Source: Micropruina sp. (GTDB lineage Bacteria > Actinomycetota > Actinomycetes > Propionibacteriales > Propionibacteriaceae). From it: DNA of 64,000 nucleotides. The stretch is from positions 372,001-436,000 of the forward strand of contig JADJVZ010000013.1 of the NCBI GenBank assembly GCA_016716635.1. Direction: 5' to 3'. Position numbers and translations under genes: made by a program. This document shows positions 45,019 through 53,542 of this stretch, in pieces. Below the pieces are notes generated by a model. It searched no databases. It was not told the DNA's origin and worked only from the letters and a program-made list of their open reading frames with translations. Within the stretch, counting starts at the first letter, position 1; each line of letters opens with the position of its first letter.

Positions 45019-46683
45019 GAGCCTGTCGTTTTTTCGTGGCGGGGGTTGGTGGGGTGGGCGGGTCGGCCCGTGGGGTTGGGCGGGACCACCCCGGGGTGGG
45101 GTGCGTGGAGGGCTGTGGTGGGGGCCTTTTGTTAGGCGGGTTGGGGTTGGTAGCCGGTGTTGCGGAGGCGCATCAGGTTCGTGATCGCGGCGGCGAATCT
45201 GAGTTCGCTGTGGGCGGCGGGTTGGCCTCGTCGGGCGAAGACGCGGAGCCCTCGGCGGTCTTTGAGGTGGGCGTTGATGGGCTCGATCAGGGCGCTTCGG
45301 CGTTTGTACAGGGTGGCGGTGTCGGGGTCGCTGAGCCGGTTGATCATGGCGGTGCTGGCAGTGTTGCGTTCGTTGATCGGGCGGGGTTTCCCGGTGCCGG
45401 GGTTGTTCGCGGTGATGTTGTGGGCTTTCCCGGCGGCGATGATCCGGTCAGGGCCTGGGGCGGCGAGGTTGGCTTCGCTGTAGTAGCCGGCATCGGCGAG
45501 CACCGTGCGGATCTGGCGGGATTGTCCGGTGGTGGTGTTGATCAGGTCCACGGCCTCAACGGCTTTGGTCATGATCGGGATGAACTGGGCGTTATCGGTG
45601 GCCTGGGTAGTGGCCTGGGCTACCAGGATCAGCCCGTCGGCGCTGACCGCGATCTGACAGTTGTAGCCCTGGACCCAACCCTGACGGGTCTTCATGATCT
45701 TGGACTGGGGATCGGTCTGGTTCACCCGGACCGGGGACTGTCGGGTGAGGCGTTCCCGCAGCGTGGTAACGAACTTTTCGGCTCGTTCGGCTCGTCGTAA
45801 GGCTGCCTGGTGTCGTTTCGGGACCAGGTCCGGATCGAACGATCGGCCGATGTGGTTTCCCTGACGTTGGGCCTGGATACCTGCCTGCCGGGCAGCGACC
45901 AACGCCTCATAATCGGCTCGGGCCTGCCGGGCCCGGGCTTCGGCCTCGACCACTGGCTGGGTTTGGTTGGCTTGCCGGTTGTTGAACTCTTCGAGGACCT
46001 GTCTGATCCGTTCCCGACGACCCGACGGGTCCCGTAACAGTGGATCGGCTGGTTCCCCGGCGGCTGCCTCAGCGGCATCCTCAGCCTCGTCAACCTGGCT
46101 GGCTTCCTTGAGGAACGCCGCAGCGTGTTTGCGGTACCAGGCCAGATCCCGGCTGCGATCCAACGCGGCATTCGCAGCGATCTTCGTGCCATCGATCGCG
46201 ACCAGATCAACCTGACCCATCCCAGCCCGGCCACACACCACCAGCACCTGAGCGAACAAGTCAGACAAGGCTCCCTCATGACCGGCCCGGAACCGGGCGA
46301 TCACCGTATGGTCTGGCCGTCGCTGACCACACACGATCCGGAACGCCACATCAGTCAAACACGCCCGCTCGATCCCACGCGAGGAACGCAACCCCCGACA
46401 GTAGGCATACGCCAACAAAGTCACCATCATCACCGGGTCGAACGCTTCCCGACCCGCCCGACCCAACCGGTACCGGCCACGGAACGCCGACAGGTCTAAC
46501 GACTCGATGACCTCGATCACGAACCAGACCAGATGATCAGCCGGGAGCCAATCCCGCATATCCACCGGCAACAAGAACCCCTGGTCCCGATCCACCGCCT
46601 TGAAACCCTTAGCCACAAGACAATTGTTCCACCCACACGCCCAGAAACCCGGCCCGACACAACCCCGAAAAAGCAACAGGCTC
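45019..46683 (-). mobile_element. IS1182-family insertion sequence, copy 2
   Basis: 1,665 bp, same orientation and ends as copy 1, flanked by TATA (45015-45018 and 46684-46687). One base difference from copy 1 was found (A46620). The two copies lie 40,544 bp apart in direct orientation, so recombination between them could delete the intervening segment. Confidence 0.92.
45132..46676 (-). CDS. IS1182-family DDE transposase, copy 2
   Basis: The same 514-residue product as the copy at 4588-6132, with the DDE residues in AIDGTKIAANA, VLADAGYYSEA and ALIEPINAHLKDRRG. The alternative GTG start is at 46616. The sole difference is a silent change in a Cys codon near the N-terminus. Confidence 0.92.
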   Translation of the reverse strand: MLFRGCVGPGFWACGWNNCLVAKGFKAVDRDQGFLLPVDMRDWLPADHLVWFVIEVIESLDLSAFRGRYRLGRAGREAFDPVMMVTLLAYAYCRGLRSSRGIERACLTDVAFRIVCGQRRPDHTVIARFRAGHEGALSDLFAQVLVVCGRAGMGQVDLVAIDGTKIAANAALDRSRDLAWYRKHAAAFLKEASQVDEAEDAAEAAAGEPADPLLRDPSGRRERIRQVLEEFNNRQANQTQPVVEAEARARQARADYEALVAARQAGIQAQRQGNHIGRSFDPDLVPKRHQAALRRAERAEKFVTTLRERLTRQSPVRVNQTDPQSKIMKTRQGWVQGYNCQIAVSADGLILVAQATTQATDNAQFIPIMTKAVEAVDLINTTTGQSRQIRTVLADAGYYSEANLAAPGPDRIIAAGKAHNITANNPGTGKPRPINERNTASTAMINRLSDPDTATLYKRRSALIEPINAHLKDRRGLRVFARRGQPAAHSELRFAAAITNLMRLRNTGYQPQPA

Positions 46684-46719
46684 TATATCGCCAGCAAACA
46701 CGCACAACGCCAGCAAGGT
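46684..46719. repeat. TTGCTGGCG palindrome D, right half
   Basis: TATATCGCCAGCAAACACG and AACGCCAGCAAGGT, inverted partner of 44983-45018; the first TATA is the target duplicate. Confidence 0.85.
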
Positions 46720-46875
46720 CGAGAGTGGGTGAAGGGGGTGGGGCTTCTCGCGCGGAGACCAGCGGGTTCTCGTGCGGAGACAGCGGCTTCTCGCGCGGAG
46801 GCAGGGGTTCTATTGGGCGCGCCAGGTGGGGCTTCGGGGGCGCGGTATCGGAGAAACTTGAGGGTGTCCAAAATC

Positions 46876-46890
46876 GCTACCATCCGTAGC
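46876..46890. promoter_or_regulatory. Candidate TetR operator
   Basis: GCTAC, CATCC, GTAGC: an inverted repeat 22 bp before the TetR start, just upstream of its putative -10 TAGCAT (46901-46906). Position suits autorepression. Confidence 0.5.
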
Positions 46891-46912
46891 GCAAGGCCCG
46901 TAGCATGAGCGC

Positions 46913-47602
46913 ATGACAACGCCTGCAACGAAGCCGGGTCGTCCCCGCAACCCCGAGGTCGCCGCCAAGGTGCGGGTGGCCACCATCAAGCTTCTCTCCG
47001 AGAACGGCTACGCCGCCCTGCGGGTCGACGATGTTGCCCGCGTCTCTGGCGTCGCCAAGACCACCTTGTACCGGCGCTGGCCGACGCTACCCGCGTTGGT
47101 GTTGGACGCCCTCGAGGGCTCGCTGAACTTCAAGGCCCCCAGCTCGACCGGAAATCCGGACGTCGATGTCGTCACGTTCGCGGGCGCCGTCCACAAGGCG
47201 TTTGTCGTTGATCCTGTGGGGCGCCTCGTCCCGGGCGTGGCTGCCGACCTTGCCGGGCACCCCGATCTCGCCCGCGAGTTCGCGGCCCGCATCGTGGCGC
47301 CGGTCGAGGAGGCCCTGGCCGATATTGAGGACGCCGACGGTGCGTCCTCTGCGAACGCGGCGCTGGCGGCTGACGCCATGCTCGGCCTGGTGTTCTTGCG
47401 GGTGATGATCGGCGCCGCTGATCCGACACCGGACGACCTTGCGGCCGTTGCCCGGGGTGCCCTCGGGGACGGGCGTCGAGCCCAGGTCAGCGCCCGCGAC
47501 ATCGCTCAGGGCACCCTTGCCGGTGCCGCCAAGGCCGCGACCGCTGCCGGCGCCGCCCTGGATACCGCCCGCAAGTCGCTCTTCCGCCGCGGTCGGGGAT
47601 AG
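46913..47602 (+). CDS. TetR-family transcriptional regulator
   Basis: 229 residues. N-terminal helix-turn-helix: AAKVRVATIKLLSENGYAALRVDDVARVSGVAKTTLYRRWPTLPALV. The C-terminal ligand domain is helical and Ala-rich (APVEEALADIEDADG), of the TetR_C_16/AefR-like kind. ATG 46913 is 6 nt after TAGCAT. No obvious target gene adjoins; the IS1182 insertion separates it from ald. Inducer unknown. Confidence 0.88.
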   Translation: MTTPATKPGRPRNPEVAAKVRVATIKLLSENGYAALRVDDVARVSGVAKTTLYRRWPTLPALVLDALEGSLNFKAPSSTGNPDVDVVTFAGAVHKAFVVDPVGRLVPGVAADLAGHPDLAREFAARIVAPVEEALADIEDADGASSANAALAADAMLGLVFLRVMIGAADPTPDDLAAVARGALGDGRRAQVSARDIAQGTLAGAAKAATAAGAALDTARKSLFRRGRG

Positions 47603-47636
47603 CTCCTCGTCAGGGGTGCCTGCGGGCCTGAGTGTC

Positions 47637-47705
47637 CTAAAACCCGCACTCAACCGTGCAAAGGCGCCATTTCAGGGCACCTCGGCGGTTGAGTGCGGGT
47701 TTTAG
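47637..47705. terminator. 20-bp inverted repeat between convergent genes
   Basis: Arms 47637-47656 and 47686-47705 are perfect complements (CTAAAACCCGCACTC... and ...GAGTGCGGGTTTTAG) with a 29-nt centre. AAAA and TTTT at the outer edges give a T-tract on both strands, so it can be a bidirectional terminator for TetR and GNAT genes, or an interspersed repeat. Confidence 0.65.
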
Positions 47706-47764
47706 AACATCGTCCCAGCGCAGCCCTGCATCAGGCTCACCTGGGACGGCAGCCGTCCGAGTGT

Positions 47765-48199
47765 TTACGAATTCAAGTCCTTGGTGAACTGCACCATGGA
47801 GTGCGTTTCGTCCGCTGGAGTCACCGCGAACCCCAGCGCTCGGTGGAACGCGATGGAGTTGGTGTTGATCGGGGAGGTGATCGCGCGAACCACGCTCCGC
47901 CCCCGCTGCTGAGCCATCGAGAAGAATCGGTGATAGAGATCCGCCGCGATGCCCTGCTGGCGAGCGGTGGGCGCCACGCCCACGAAATGGATGTAGGCCT
48001 CAGACGGCTCTGACTGGGACAAGAACCCCACCAGGAAGCCCACGAGTTGACCCTCGTCGTCCTCGACGACCAGCGAGGTGTCATGAAAATGCTCAAAGAA
48101 CAATGGCATGAGATGGTCCGCCACCGGGCGTCCCCACCAGTCGTCGACCACGGCCGCAATGGGGGCATGGTCCTCCGGACGTGCCGCTCTCACGATCAT
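47765..48199 (-). CDS. GNAT-family N-acetyltransferase
   Basis: 144 residues. Acetyl-CoA site IHFVGVAPTARQQGIAADLYHRFF (R/Q-x-x-G-x-A/G), preceded by GQLVGFLVGFL and followed by NSIAFHRALGFAV. Whole protein is a single domain. ATG 48199 is 6 nt after TAGCGT (complement). Substrate unknown. Confidence 0.85.
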   Translation of the reverse strand: MIVRAARPEDHAPIAAVVDDWWGRPVADHLMPLFFEHFHDTSLVVEDDEGQLVGFLVGFLSQSEPSEAYIHFVGVAPTARQQGIAADLYHRFFSMAQQRGRSVVRAITSPINTNSIAFHRALGFAVTPADETHSMVQFTKDLNS

Positions 48200-48283
48200 G
48201 CCGGGACGCTATCGGATGGCGGGGGCCACCAGCGTCAGCGAGGTGTTTCGGCCATTGATGCGTGGGCGCACCCCGGGTGCCAT

Positions 48284-48375
48284 CCACTCTGCTGGCGTTC
48301 GCCGCACTCCACTGGCGTTTGGCGTGTTTGCTGGCGATATTGCGCCAGTCAAGACGGCTAACGCCAGCAGAGTGG
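48284..48375. repeat. TTGCTGGCG palindrome E, extended variant
   Basis: Outer arms CCACTCTGCTGGCG and CGCCAGCAGAGTGG, an additional left arm CCACTGGCGTTTGGCG, and a decayed centre GGCGATATTGCGCC. It lies in the divergent gap between the GNAT and DUF6421-like genes. Its right arm, complemented, reads CTGGCGTTAGCCG, the target sequence inferred for the IS110 insertion. Confidence 0.8.
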
Positions 48376-48436
48376 TGGGGAGGGTCGAGGTGGGTAGGAG
48401 AGGCGGCTCTTCAGCTTCGGTAGTCTCCCGTCCTAC

Positions 48437-48475
48437 GCCAGGGGTGGAGCCTGGCAGGAACGGCAAGATTGCCGT
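48437..48475. ncRNA. Tandem hairpins in a leader region (unassigned)
   Basis: GCCAGG (48437-48442) pairs with CCTGGC (48450-48455), and ACGGCA (48460-48465) with TGCCGT (48470-48475) across loop AGAT. Located 110 bp before the DUF6421-like start. It resembles no riboswitch I can name. Confidence 0.35.
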
Positions 48476-48481
48476 CACGCG

Positions 48482-48544
48482 ATAAGAATTACGGTATCGG
48501 CCAGCCCAAGCAGGTCGATCACGCGAATTCTTATGGACCTACGA
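48482..48544. promoter_or_regulatory. AT-rich paired sites upstream of the DUF6421-like gene
   Basis: ATAAGAATT (48482-48490) and AATTCTTAT (48536-48544) are perfect inverted 9-mers, AT-rich in a GC-rich genome and 45 bp apart. Possible regulator half-sites or overlapping -10 elements. Confidence 0.4.
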
Positions 48545-48587
48545 TGATGTCTCTTGACGGGGACGGCTGGCGGACGGAGAATCCGGC

Positions 48588-49964
48588 ATGACCACCGTCA
48601 CCCCAGTACGCGCCGACACCCTGGCGCAGCATCCGGCTTGGCTCCAGATCAAGGACGCCGCCACCGCCCTGCAGGCGCTCCAGTCCCCCAACGGGGCGGT
48701 GCCCGAGCCCGCGGATCACGCCACGGCCACCACGCTTGTGGCTGAGCTGATCGACGGCGTCCGACACCTGACGGACCTCTTCCCCCACGACCGGGCCTAC
48801 CTTGAGCAGCTGGTCGTCGACTTCCAGCGCTGGTCGGACGAGGGTTTCGCCGAACCGGACTTCCTCGATTCCTTGGTGCTGTTCCAGCCCCAGCAGCATC
48901 GCCGCGATGGGCTCACCCACCTGATTATGTTCCCGATGTACACCCAAAACGGGACGCGGAACCGGCTCATCGAGGCCGTCCTCGTCGAGGTGATCTGGCC
49001 CGACTTCGTGGCCGACCTCGAGGCGACCCAGTACAGCAACGGCCTGTTCGTGCCGATCCGGTTCCTCGACTTCACCCCGGGCTACAACACCAACTCCGCC
49101 GTGCTGTTCCCCGAGACTGTGGCTATGCGGGCGATCCCGACGTTCACCTGGGGGGCGATCTTCGCCGACCGCGAGGCCGCCCGCTTCCGCCGGGTGCTGC
49201 GCGCCGCCGTGGACGTCACCAAGCTGGATCTGCCCGAGCTCGCGGCCGAACTGTTGGACGATCAACAACTCACCGAAGAGACCTTCGTGATGTGGGATCT
49301 GATCCACGACCGGACGCACATGCGCGGCGATCTGCCCTTCGATCCGTTCATGATCAAGCAGCGGATGCCCTACTTCCTCTACTCCCTCGAAGAGCTGCGC
49401 TGTGATCTCACCGCCTTCCGCGAGGCCGTCGCCATCGAGCGCCGGATCGCCGGAAATGTCGATCCGACGCCCGCCGACCTGAACCTGGCGCGGCACGCGA
49501 AACTCGTCCAGTACAGCGTGATCTTCGATCGGATCTTCCGGTTCTCGATCAGCGGCAGTCGGGTCCGCAACTACGACGGCCTCGGCGGGCAACTGCTGTT
49601 CGCGTGGCTGCATCAGCGGGACGTCCTGCATTGGACGGACACCCAGCTGGCCTTCGAGTGGGAGAGGGTGCCGGACTGCGTCAACGAACTCGGCGCGGCG
49701 ATCGAACTGCTCTATTGGAAGTCGATCGATCGTCCGAAGCTGAACCACTGGCTGGCCGCCTACGACCTGGTCGCCGGGACGCTCGAACCGCATCCGGCGT
49801 CGCGCTGGCAGTCCCGGGATCTGCCGTTGCTCGGCACCCCGCGCGAGCTGACGGACCTGGTGATGGACGACGAGTTCCCGCTGAGCATGTTCTTCGAGGC
49901 CTTCGAGCGGAAGATGCGCGAGGTGATCGCCTCCACGACCGGCATCACAGGTGCTACCGCGTGA
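48588..49964 (+). CDS. DUF6421-like protein
   Basis: 458 residues, soluble. The segment FVMWDLIHDRTHMRGDLPFDPF contains HDRTH, which looks metal-binding, followed by KQRMPYFLYSLEELRCDLTAFREA. Other conserved-looking stretches are FLDFTPGYNTNSAVLFPET and GQLLFAWLHQRDVLHWTDTQLAFEW. I believe it belongs to the actinobacterial DUF6421 group, often beside an SDR gene, as here; the role is unknown. GGAG lies 8 nt before ATG. The SDR gene follows 37 bp downstream. Confidence 0.72.
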   Translation: MTTVTPVRADTLAQHPAWLQIKDAATALQALQSPNGAVPEPADHATATTLVAELIDGVRHLTDLFPHDRAYLEQLVVDFQRWSDEGFAEPDFLDSLVLFQPQQHRRDGLTHLIMFPMYTQNGTRNRLIEAVLVEVIWPDFVADLEATQYSNGLFVPIRFLDFTPGYNTNSAVLFPETVAMRAIPTFTWGAIFADREAARFRRVLRAAVDVTKLDLPELAAELLDDQQLTEETFVMWDLIHDRTHMRGDLPFDPFMIKQRMPYFLYSLEELRCDLTAFREAVAIERRIAGNVDPTPADLNLARHAKLVQYSVIFDRIFRFSISGSRVRNYDGLGGQLLFAWLHQRDVLHWTDTQLAFEWERVPDCVNELGAAIELLYWKSIDRPKLNHWLAAYDLVAGTLEPHPASRWQSRDLPLLGTPRELTDLVMDDEFPLSMFFEAFERKMREVIASTTGITGATA

Positions 49965-50001
49965 GCGACGACGCGCGTAGGTTCGCCGCAAAGGAGAAGC
50001 T

Positions 50002-50613
50002 ATGCGTGTTCTGATCGCGGGGGCGTCGAGCGCCCTCGGTATCGCGTCCGCGGCCGCCCTGGAAAGTGCGGGCCACGACGTCATCGCGGTGGGCTCGGAC
50101 GCGGGACGGCTGGACGCCGTCCCCGCTCGGTCCCGCGAGGTCTGCGACCTGACGGACGCCACTCAGGTGCAAGCCCTGGCCACGCGCGTCGGACCCCTCG
50201 ACGGGCTGCTCCATCTCGTCGGCGGGTGGCGCGGGGGCGGCGGCTTGGCCGGCCAATCGGACGACGACTGGCGCTGGCTCGAAACCCGGATCATCGGCAC
50301 CCTCCGAAACACCACGCGGGCCTTCCTTCCCGCGCTGGCGGCGTCGCCGGTCGCGCGGATCGCCATCGTCTCCACGACGGGCCTCGCCAAACCCACGGCC
50401 GGAAACGCCAACTACCTGGCGGCCAAGGCCGGCGCCGAAGCCTGGCTCGAAGCCGTCGGACAAGCGCTCCGCGACACCGGCGGCACCGTCCACATCGAGC
50501 GGGTCATGGCCCTCGTCAGCGCCGTCGACCGAGAGGCCAACCCCGACCGCGATTTCTCCCGCCACACCGACGTCGAGCAGTTGGCCACCCGCTTCGTTGC
50601 GCTCTGGCCATGA
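50002..50613 (+). CDS. Short-chain dehydrogenase/reductase
   Basis: 203 residues, short for an SDR. Cofactor site VLIAGASSALGIASAAALE (GxxxxxGIA), then LVGGWRGGG, catalytic Ser in IVSTTG and NANYLAAKAGAEAW with the YxxxK pair. AAAGGAGAA gives a strong ribosome site before ATG 50002. Co-directional with the DUF6421-like gene; the pair probably acts in one pathway. Substrate unknown. Confidence 0.85.
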   Translation: MRVLIAGASSALGIASAAALESAGHDVIAVGSDAGRLDAVPARSREVCDLTDATQVQALATRVGPLDGLLHLVGGWRGGGGLAGQSDDDWRWLETRIIGTLRNTTRAFLPALAASPVARIAIVSTTGLAKPTAGNANYLAAKAGAEAWLEAVGQALRDTGGTVHIERVMALVSAVDREANPDRDFSRHTDVEQLATRFVALWP

Positions 50614-50675
50614 GAGCCCCCGGGCGCCAAGCAGCCCGCTGCGCCCTCGGCGGCGTCCGTCCCTTCTTCCCCTTC

Positions 50676-50747
50676 CGACCTTGCTTGCGTTAGCGATCTT
50701 TGCTGGCGATATATCGCTAGCAAAGACGCCGAACGCCAGCAAGGTCG
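50676..50747. repeat. TTGCTGGCG palindrome F, intact
   Basis: CGACCTTGCTTGCG (one substitution), GTTAGCG, TTTGCTGGCGA, TATA, TCGCTAGCAAA, then AACGCCAGCAAGGTCG. Between two co-directional genes (SDR end, aldolase start). Confidence 0.9.
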
Positions 50748-50779
50748 GGGGGATGGTCCACGAATGAAAGAATCCACGC

Positions 50780-51880
50780 GTGCAGCTTCATGACAACGCG
50801 GTTCGCGGTTTCGCGTCCGACAACTACTCCGGCATCCATCCCGAGATCCTGGCGGCGATCGGCGAGGCCAACGGCGGACACCAGTCGTCCTATGGCAACG
50901 ATCGCTACACCGCGAGGCTGCAGGAGGTCGCCAAGCAGCACTTCGGGACCAACGCCCAAGCCTTTCCCGTGTTCAACGGAACCGGCGCCAACGTCACCGC
51001 GCTGCAGGCGATCCTGCCCCGATGGGGGGCCGTGGTGTGCGCCAAAAGCGCCCACATCAACGTGGACGAGGGCGGTGCCCCGGAACGCATCGGCGGGCTG
51101 AAGCTCTACTCGATTCCCACCCCGGACGGGAAGCTGACCCCCGAGCTCATCGACACGGAGGCCTGGGGCTTCGGGGACGAACACCGCGCCCAACCACTGG
51201 CCGTCTCGATCACGCAATCCACCGAACTGGGCACCCTCTACAGCCCGGACGAGATCCGCGCGATCTGCGACCACGCGCATTCCCTCGGCATGGTCGTGCA
51301 CCTCGACGGCGCCCGGCTCTCGAACGCCGCGGCCGCGCTCGGCACCGACTTCGCTGCCTTCACGACGGACGTGGGCGTGGATGTGCTCAGCCTCGGCGGC
51401 ACGAAGAACGGCGCGATGGGGGCGGAGGCGATCGTGGTCCTCAACCCGGCGGTCGTCCACGGGCTGACGTTCTCGCGCAAGTTCAACATGCAGCTGGCGA
51501 GCAAGATGCGGTTCGTGTCGGCGCAGCTGGTGGCGCTCTTCGAGGGCGACCTGTGGCAGCGCAACGCCGCCCATTCGAACGCGATGGCGGCTCGGTTGCG
51601 GGCGGCGGTGGCGGACGTCCCGGGGGTGTCGTTCGCGTACCCCACGCAGGCGAACGGCGTCTTCGCCCGGCTGCCGCACGGGGTGGCGGACGTCGTCCGC
51701 GAGCGCTATTTCTTCTACGACTGGGACGCGTCCGTCAACGAGGTTCGGTGGATGTGCTCGTTCGACACGACCGAGGACGACATCGACACCTTCGCGGCGC
51801 TGGTCCGCGAGGCCTGCGCGGCGGCGACCCCCGTGGCGATGCCTCCCCGGCACGGGCGGAGTTCGGCCACCCAAGCCTGA
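50780..51880 (+). CDS. Low-specificity threonine aldolase
   Basis: 366-residue PLP enzyme of the beta-eliminating/aldolase family, splitting threonine or allo-threonine to glycine and acetaldehyde. Motifs are ASDNYSGIHPEILAAI, SYGNDRYTARLQEV, VFNGTGANVTALQAI, VHLDGARLSNAAAALG and SLGGTKNGAMGAEAIVV with the PLP lysine in TKNG. GTG 50780 is 6 nt after AAGAAT. Could support glycine supply together with thrC and the ACT-domain protein, but these are not linked. Confidence 0.9.
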   Translation: MQLHDNAVRGFASDNYSGIHPEILAAIGEANGGHQSSYGNDRYTARLQEVAKQHFGTNAQAFPVFNGTGANVTALQAILPRWGAVVCAKSAHINVDEGGAPERIGGLKLYSIPTPDGKLTPELIDTEAWGFGDEHRAQPLAVSITQSTELGTLYSPDEIRAICDHAHSLGMVVHLDGARLSNAAAALGTDFAAFTTDVGVDVLSLGGTKNGAMGAEAIVVLNPAVVHGLTFSRKFNMQLASKMRFVSAQLVALFEGDLWQRNAAHSNAMAARLRAAVADVPGVSFAYPTQANGVFARLPHGVADVVRERYFFYDWDASVNEVRWMCSFDTTEDDIDTFAALVREACAAATPVAMPPRHGRSSATQA

Positions 51881-51895
51881 GCTCCCTGGCGGGGG

Positions 51896-52990
51896 TCAGT
51901 CGGCGAGGGGAGGCAGCCCGAGCCCGGCCCGGACGGCGTTTTCGAGGTCGGTCTGGCGGTCGTAGTCGGCGAGATCGCCGGTGACGAAGCCGATGGCGTA
52001 GGCGCCATCGTGCGCCCACCAGCCGAGGCTGCCGCCGAGCCCGCCCATGCCCCAGCCCGAATCGTCCGCGGCGACGCCCAGTCCCCAGGCGCGCTCGTCG
52101 CCCATGACGACGTCCCAGCCGCTCGCCTGGACGCTCGCCATCTCAGTCACCAGGCTGCGGGGCAGCAGGGCTCCCGATTCGAGGGCGGCGTAGAGACTAG
52201 CCACCGAGCTGGCCGTCCCGTGGCCGTTGATGGCCGGAATCTCGGACGCCCGCCAAGCCGCCGAGTTGATGACGGCGTTGTCGTAGCCACCGGGCGGGTT
52301 GGTCAGCGCCGCCTCGTGCCAGGGCCCACGTCCGTCCATGGGCGGGAAGCCGGGCCGCCACAGCGCGTCGGCCGTCCGGGCCAGCTCGGACGCCGTGAGG
52401 CCGATCGCGAAGTCGAGGTGGTGGGGGCCGCACACGCGCTCGCGCAGCACGGTGCCGAGGGTTCGGCCGGATACACGGCGGACGATCTCGCCCACCAAGT
52501 GCCCGAAGAACCAGGCCGATTCGCCGACGCCCTCGCCGGGCGCGAAGGCGGGTTCTTGGGCGGCGAGGGCGGCGCAGATGGCGTCCCAGTCGAACCAGGC
52601 GGCTGTGGGCAGCGGCTCGGTGATGGCCACGATCCCGGCCGAGTGCGACAGCACCTGGCGAAGGGTGGCGGGCGTCCGAAACTCAGACCAATACCGGCTC
52701 ACCTGGGCGTCGAGGTCGACGAGGCCGTCCGCGACCAGCGTCAACAACGCCGTCGCGGCGAACGCCTTGGTCACCGAATAGGGCATGGCGAGGGTGTCGG
52801 ACGTCCAGGGATGCGTGCGTCCGACGTCCGCGTAGCCGCCCCAGAGGTCGACGATCAACCGTCCGTCGTGCCAGGCGGCGAAAGACGATCCGGTCGACGG
52901 CGACGCCGCGATGACGTCCGCGAAAACCTCCCGGACGGCCTCGAACCCGGGCGCGACCGCACCGTTGGTGAGCGGTGCGACGGACGTCAT
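51896..52990 (-). CDS. Serine hydrolase, beta-lactamase/class C-like
   Basis: 364 residues, no signal peptide. Nucleophile motif SVTK in MPYSVTKAFAATAL, Tyr motif around SRYWSEF/ESAWFFGHLVGEIV and a GHGTASSVASLYAAL stretch as in esterase EstB-type members. The C-terminal GGSLGWWAHDGAYAIGFVTGD carries the HDG in place of KTG. Probably an esterase, not a beta-lactamase. Start ATG overlaps the stop of the SRPBCC gene (ATGA), so both are one operon. Confidence 0.85.
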   Translation of the reverse strand: MTSVAPLTNGAVAPGFEAVREVFADVIAASPSTGSSFAAWHDGRLIVDLWGGYADVGRTHPWTSDTLAMPYSVTKAFAATALLTLVADGLVDLDAQVSRYWSEFRTPATLRQVLSHSAGIVAITEPLPTAAWFDWDAICAALAAQEPAFAPGEGVGESAWFFGHLVGEIVRRVSGRTLGTVLRERVCGPHHLDFAIGLTASELARTADALWRPGFPPMDGRGPWHEAALTNPPGGYDNAVINSAAWRASEIPAINGHGTASSVASLYAALESGALLPRSLVTEMASVQASGWDVVMGDERAWGLGVAADDSGWGMGGLGGSLGWWAHDGAYAIGFVTGDLADYDRQTDLENAVRAGLGLPPLAD

Positions 52991-53508
52991 GCCGGGCTCG
53001 CCGGGGTCGGTGCGGTGGCGGCATAGGCGCCGAACAGGGCCGGGAAGGCCTCGTTGTCCCACGCGACCGGCTGCCCAGACAGAGCCGGGGCGAGGCGATC
53101 CAGCGAGTGGTGCAGACCGGCGGCGTCGCCGCGCTGCAGGGCCACGGTGAGGTCCGGGACGAAGTAGGTCACCAGCAGGTGCGTGCCGGGGGCGGTGGGA
53201 GTGAGGTCGTAGCGCAACCACGCCCCGGGCGCGGAGTGGGTGTGCTCGAGCAGGCGCGGCGCGTCCGACTTCGTGATCGTGAACTCCATGGTCGGGAACT
53301 TGATGTCCGGCCACTCGAAAATGAGCGTGCCGCCCACCCGCAGGTCGATGCTGATTTCGGCGGCGAAGGGCGGCCACCACTCCGCGAGGCGGGCCGGCTC
53401 GGTGATGGCGGCCCACACCGCTTCGATGGGGTCGTTCAGGGAGCGTTCGAAGCGGATGAACCCGCCGTCATCCGCCCGCTCGATCGTCCCGAGGGGCCTC
53501 GCGGTCAT
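52987..53508 (-). CDS. SRPBCC/AHSA1-like domain protein
   Basis: 173 residues. The START-like fold is indicated by FERSLNDPIEAVWAAITEPARLAEWWPPF, GGTLIFEWPDIKFP and a C-terminal helix LHHSLDRLAPAL. Such proteins bind hydrophobic ligands or act as AHSA1-like co-chaperones. ATG 53508 (MTARPLG) is preferred to an upstream frame start. Operon with the serine hydrolase. Confidence 0.82.
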   Translation of the reverse strand: MTARPLGTIERADDGGFIRFERSLNDPIEAVWAAITEPARLAEWWPPFAAEISIDLRVGGTLIFEWPDIKFPTMEFTITKSDAPRLLEHTHSAPGAWLRYDLTPTAPGTHLLVTYFVPDLTVALQRGDAAGLHHSLDRLAPALSGQPVAWDNEAFPALFGAYAATAPTPASPA

Positions 53509-53542
53509 CGTGCGTCCTTCGAAGTAAGGGGAGTTCGGGCGG

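Noticed and set aside
48531..50162. 543-codon minus-strand frame over the DUF6421-like gene
   Set aside because: The plus frame has a start, ribosome site and coherent protein; the minus frame reads as shadow sequence.
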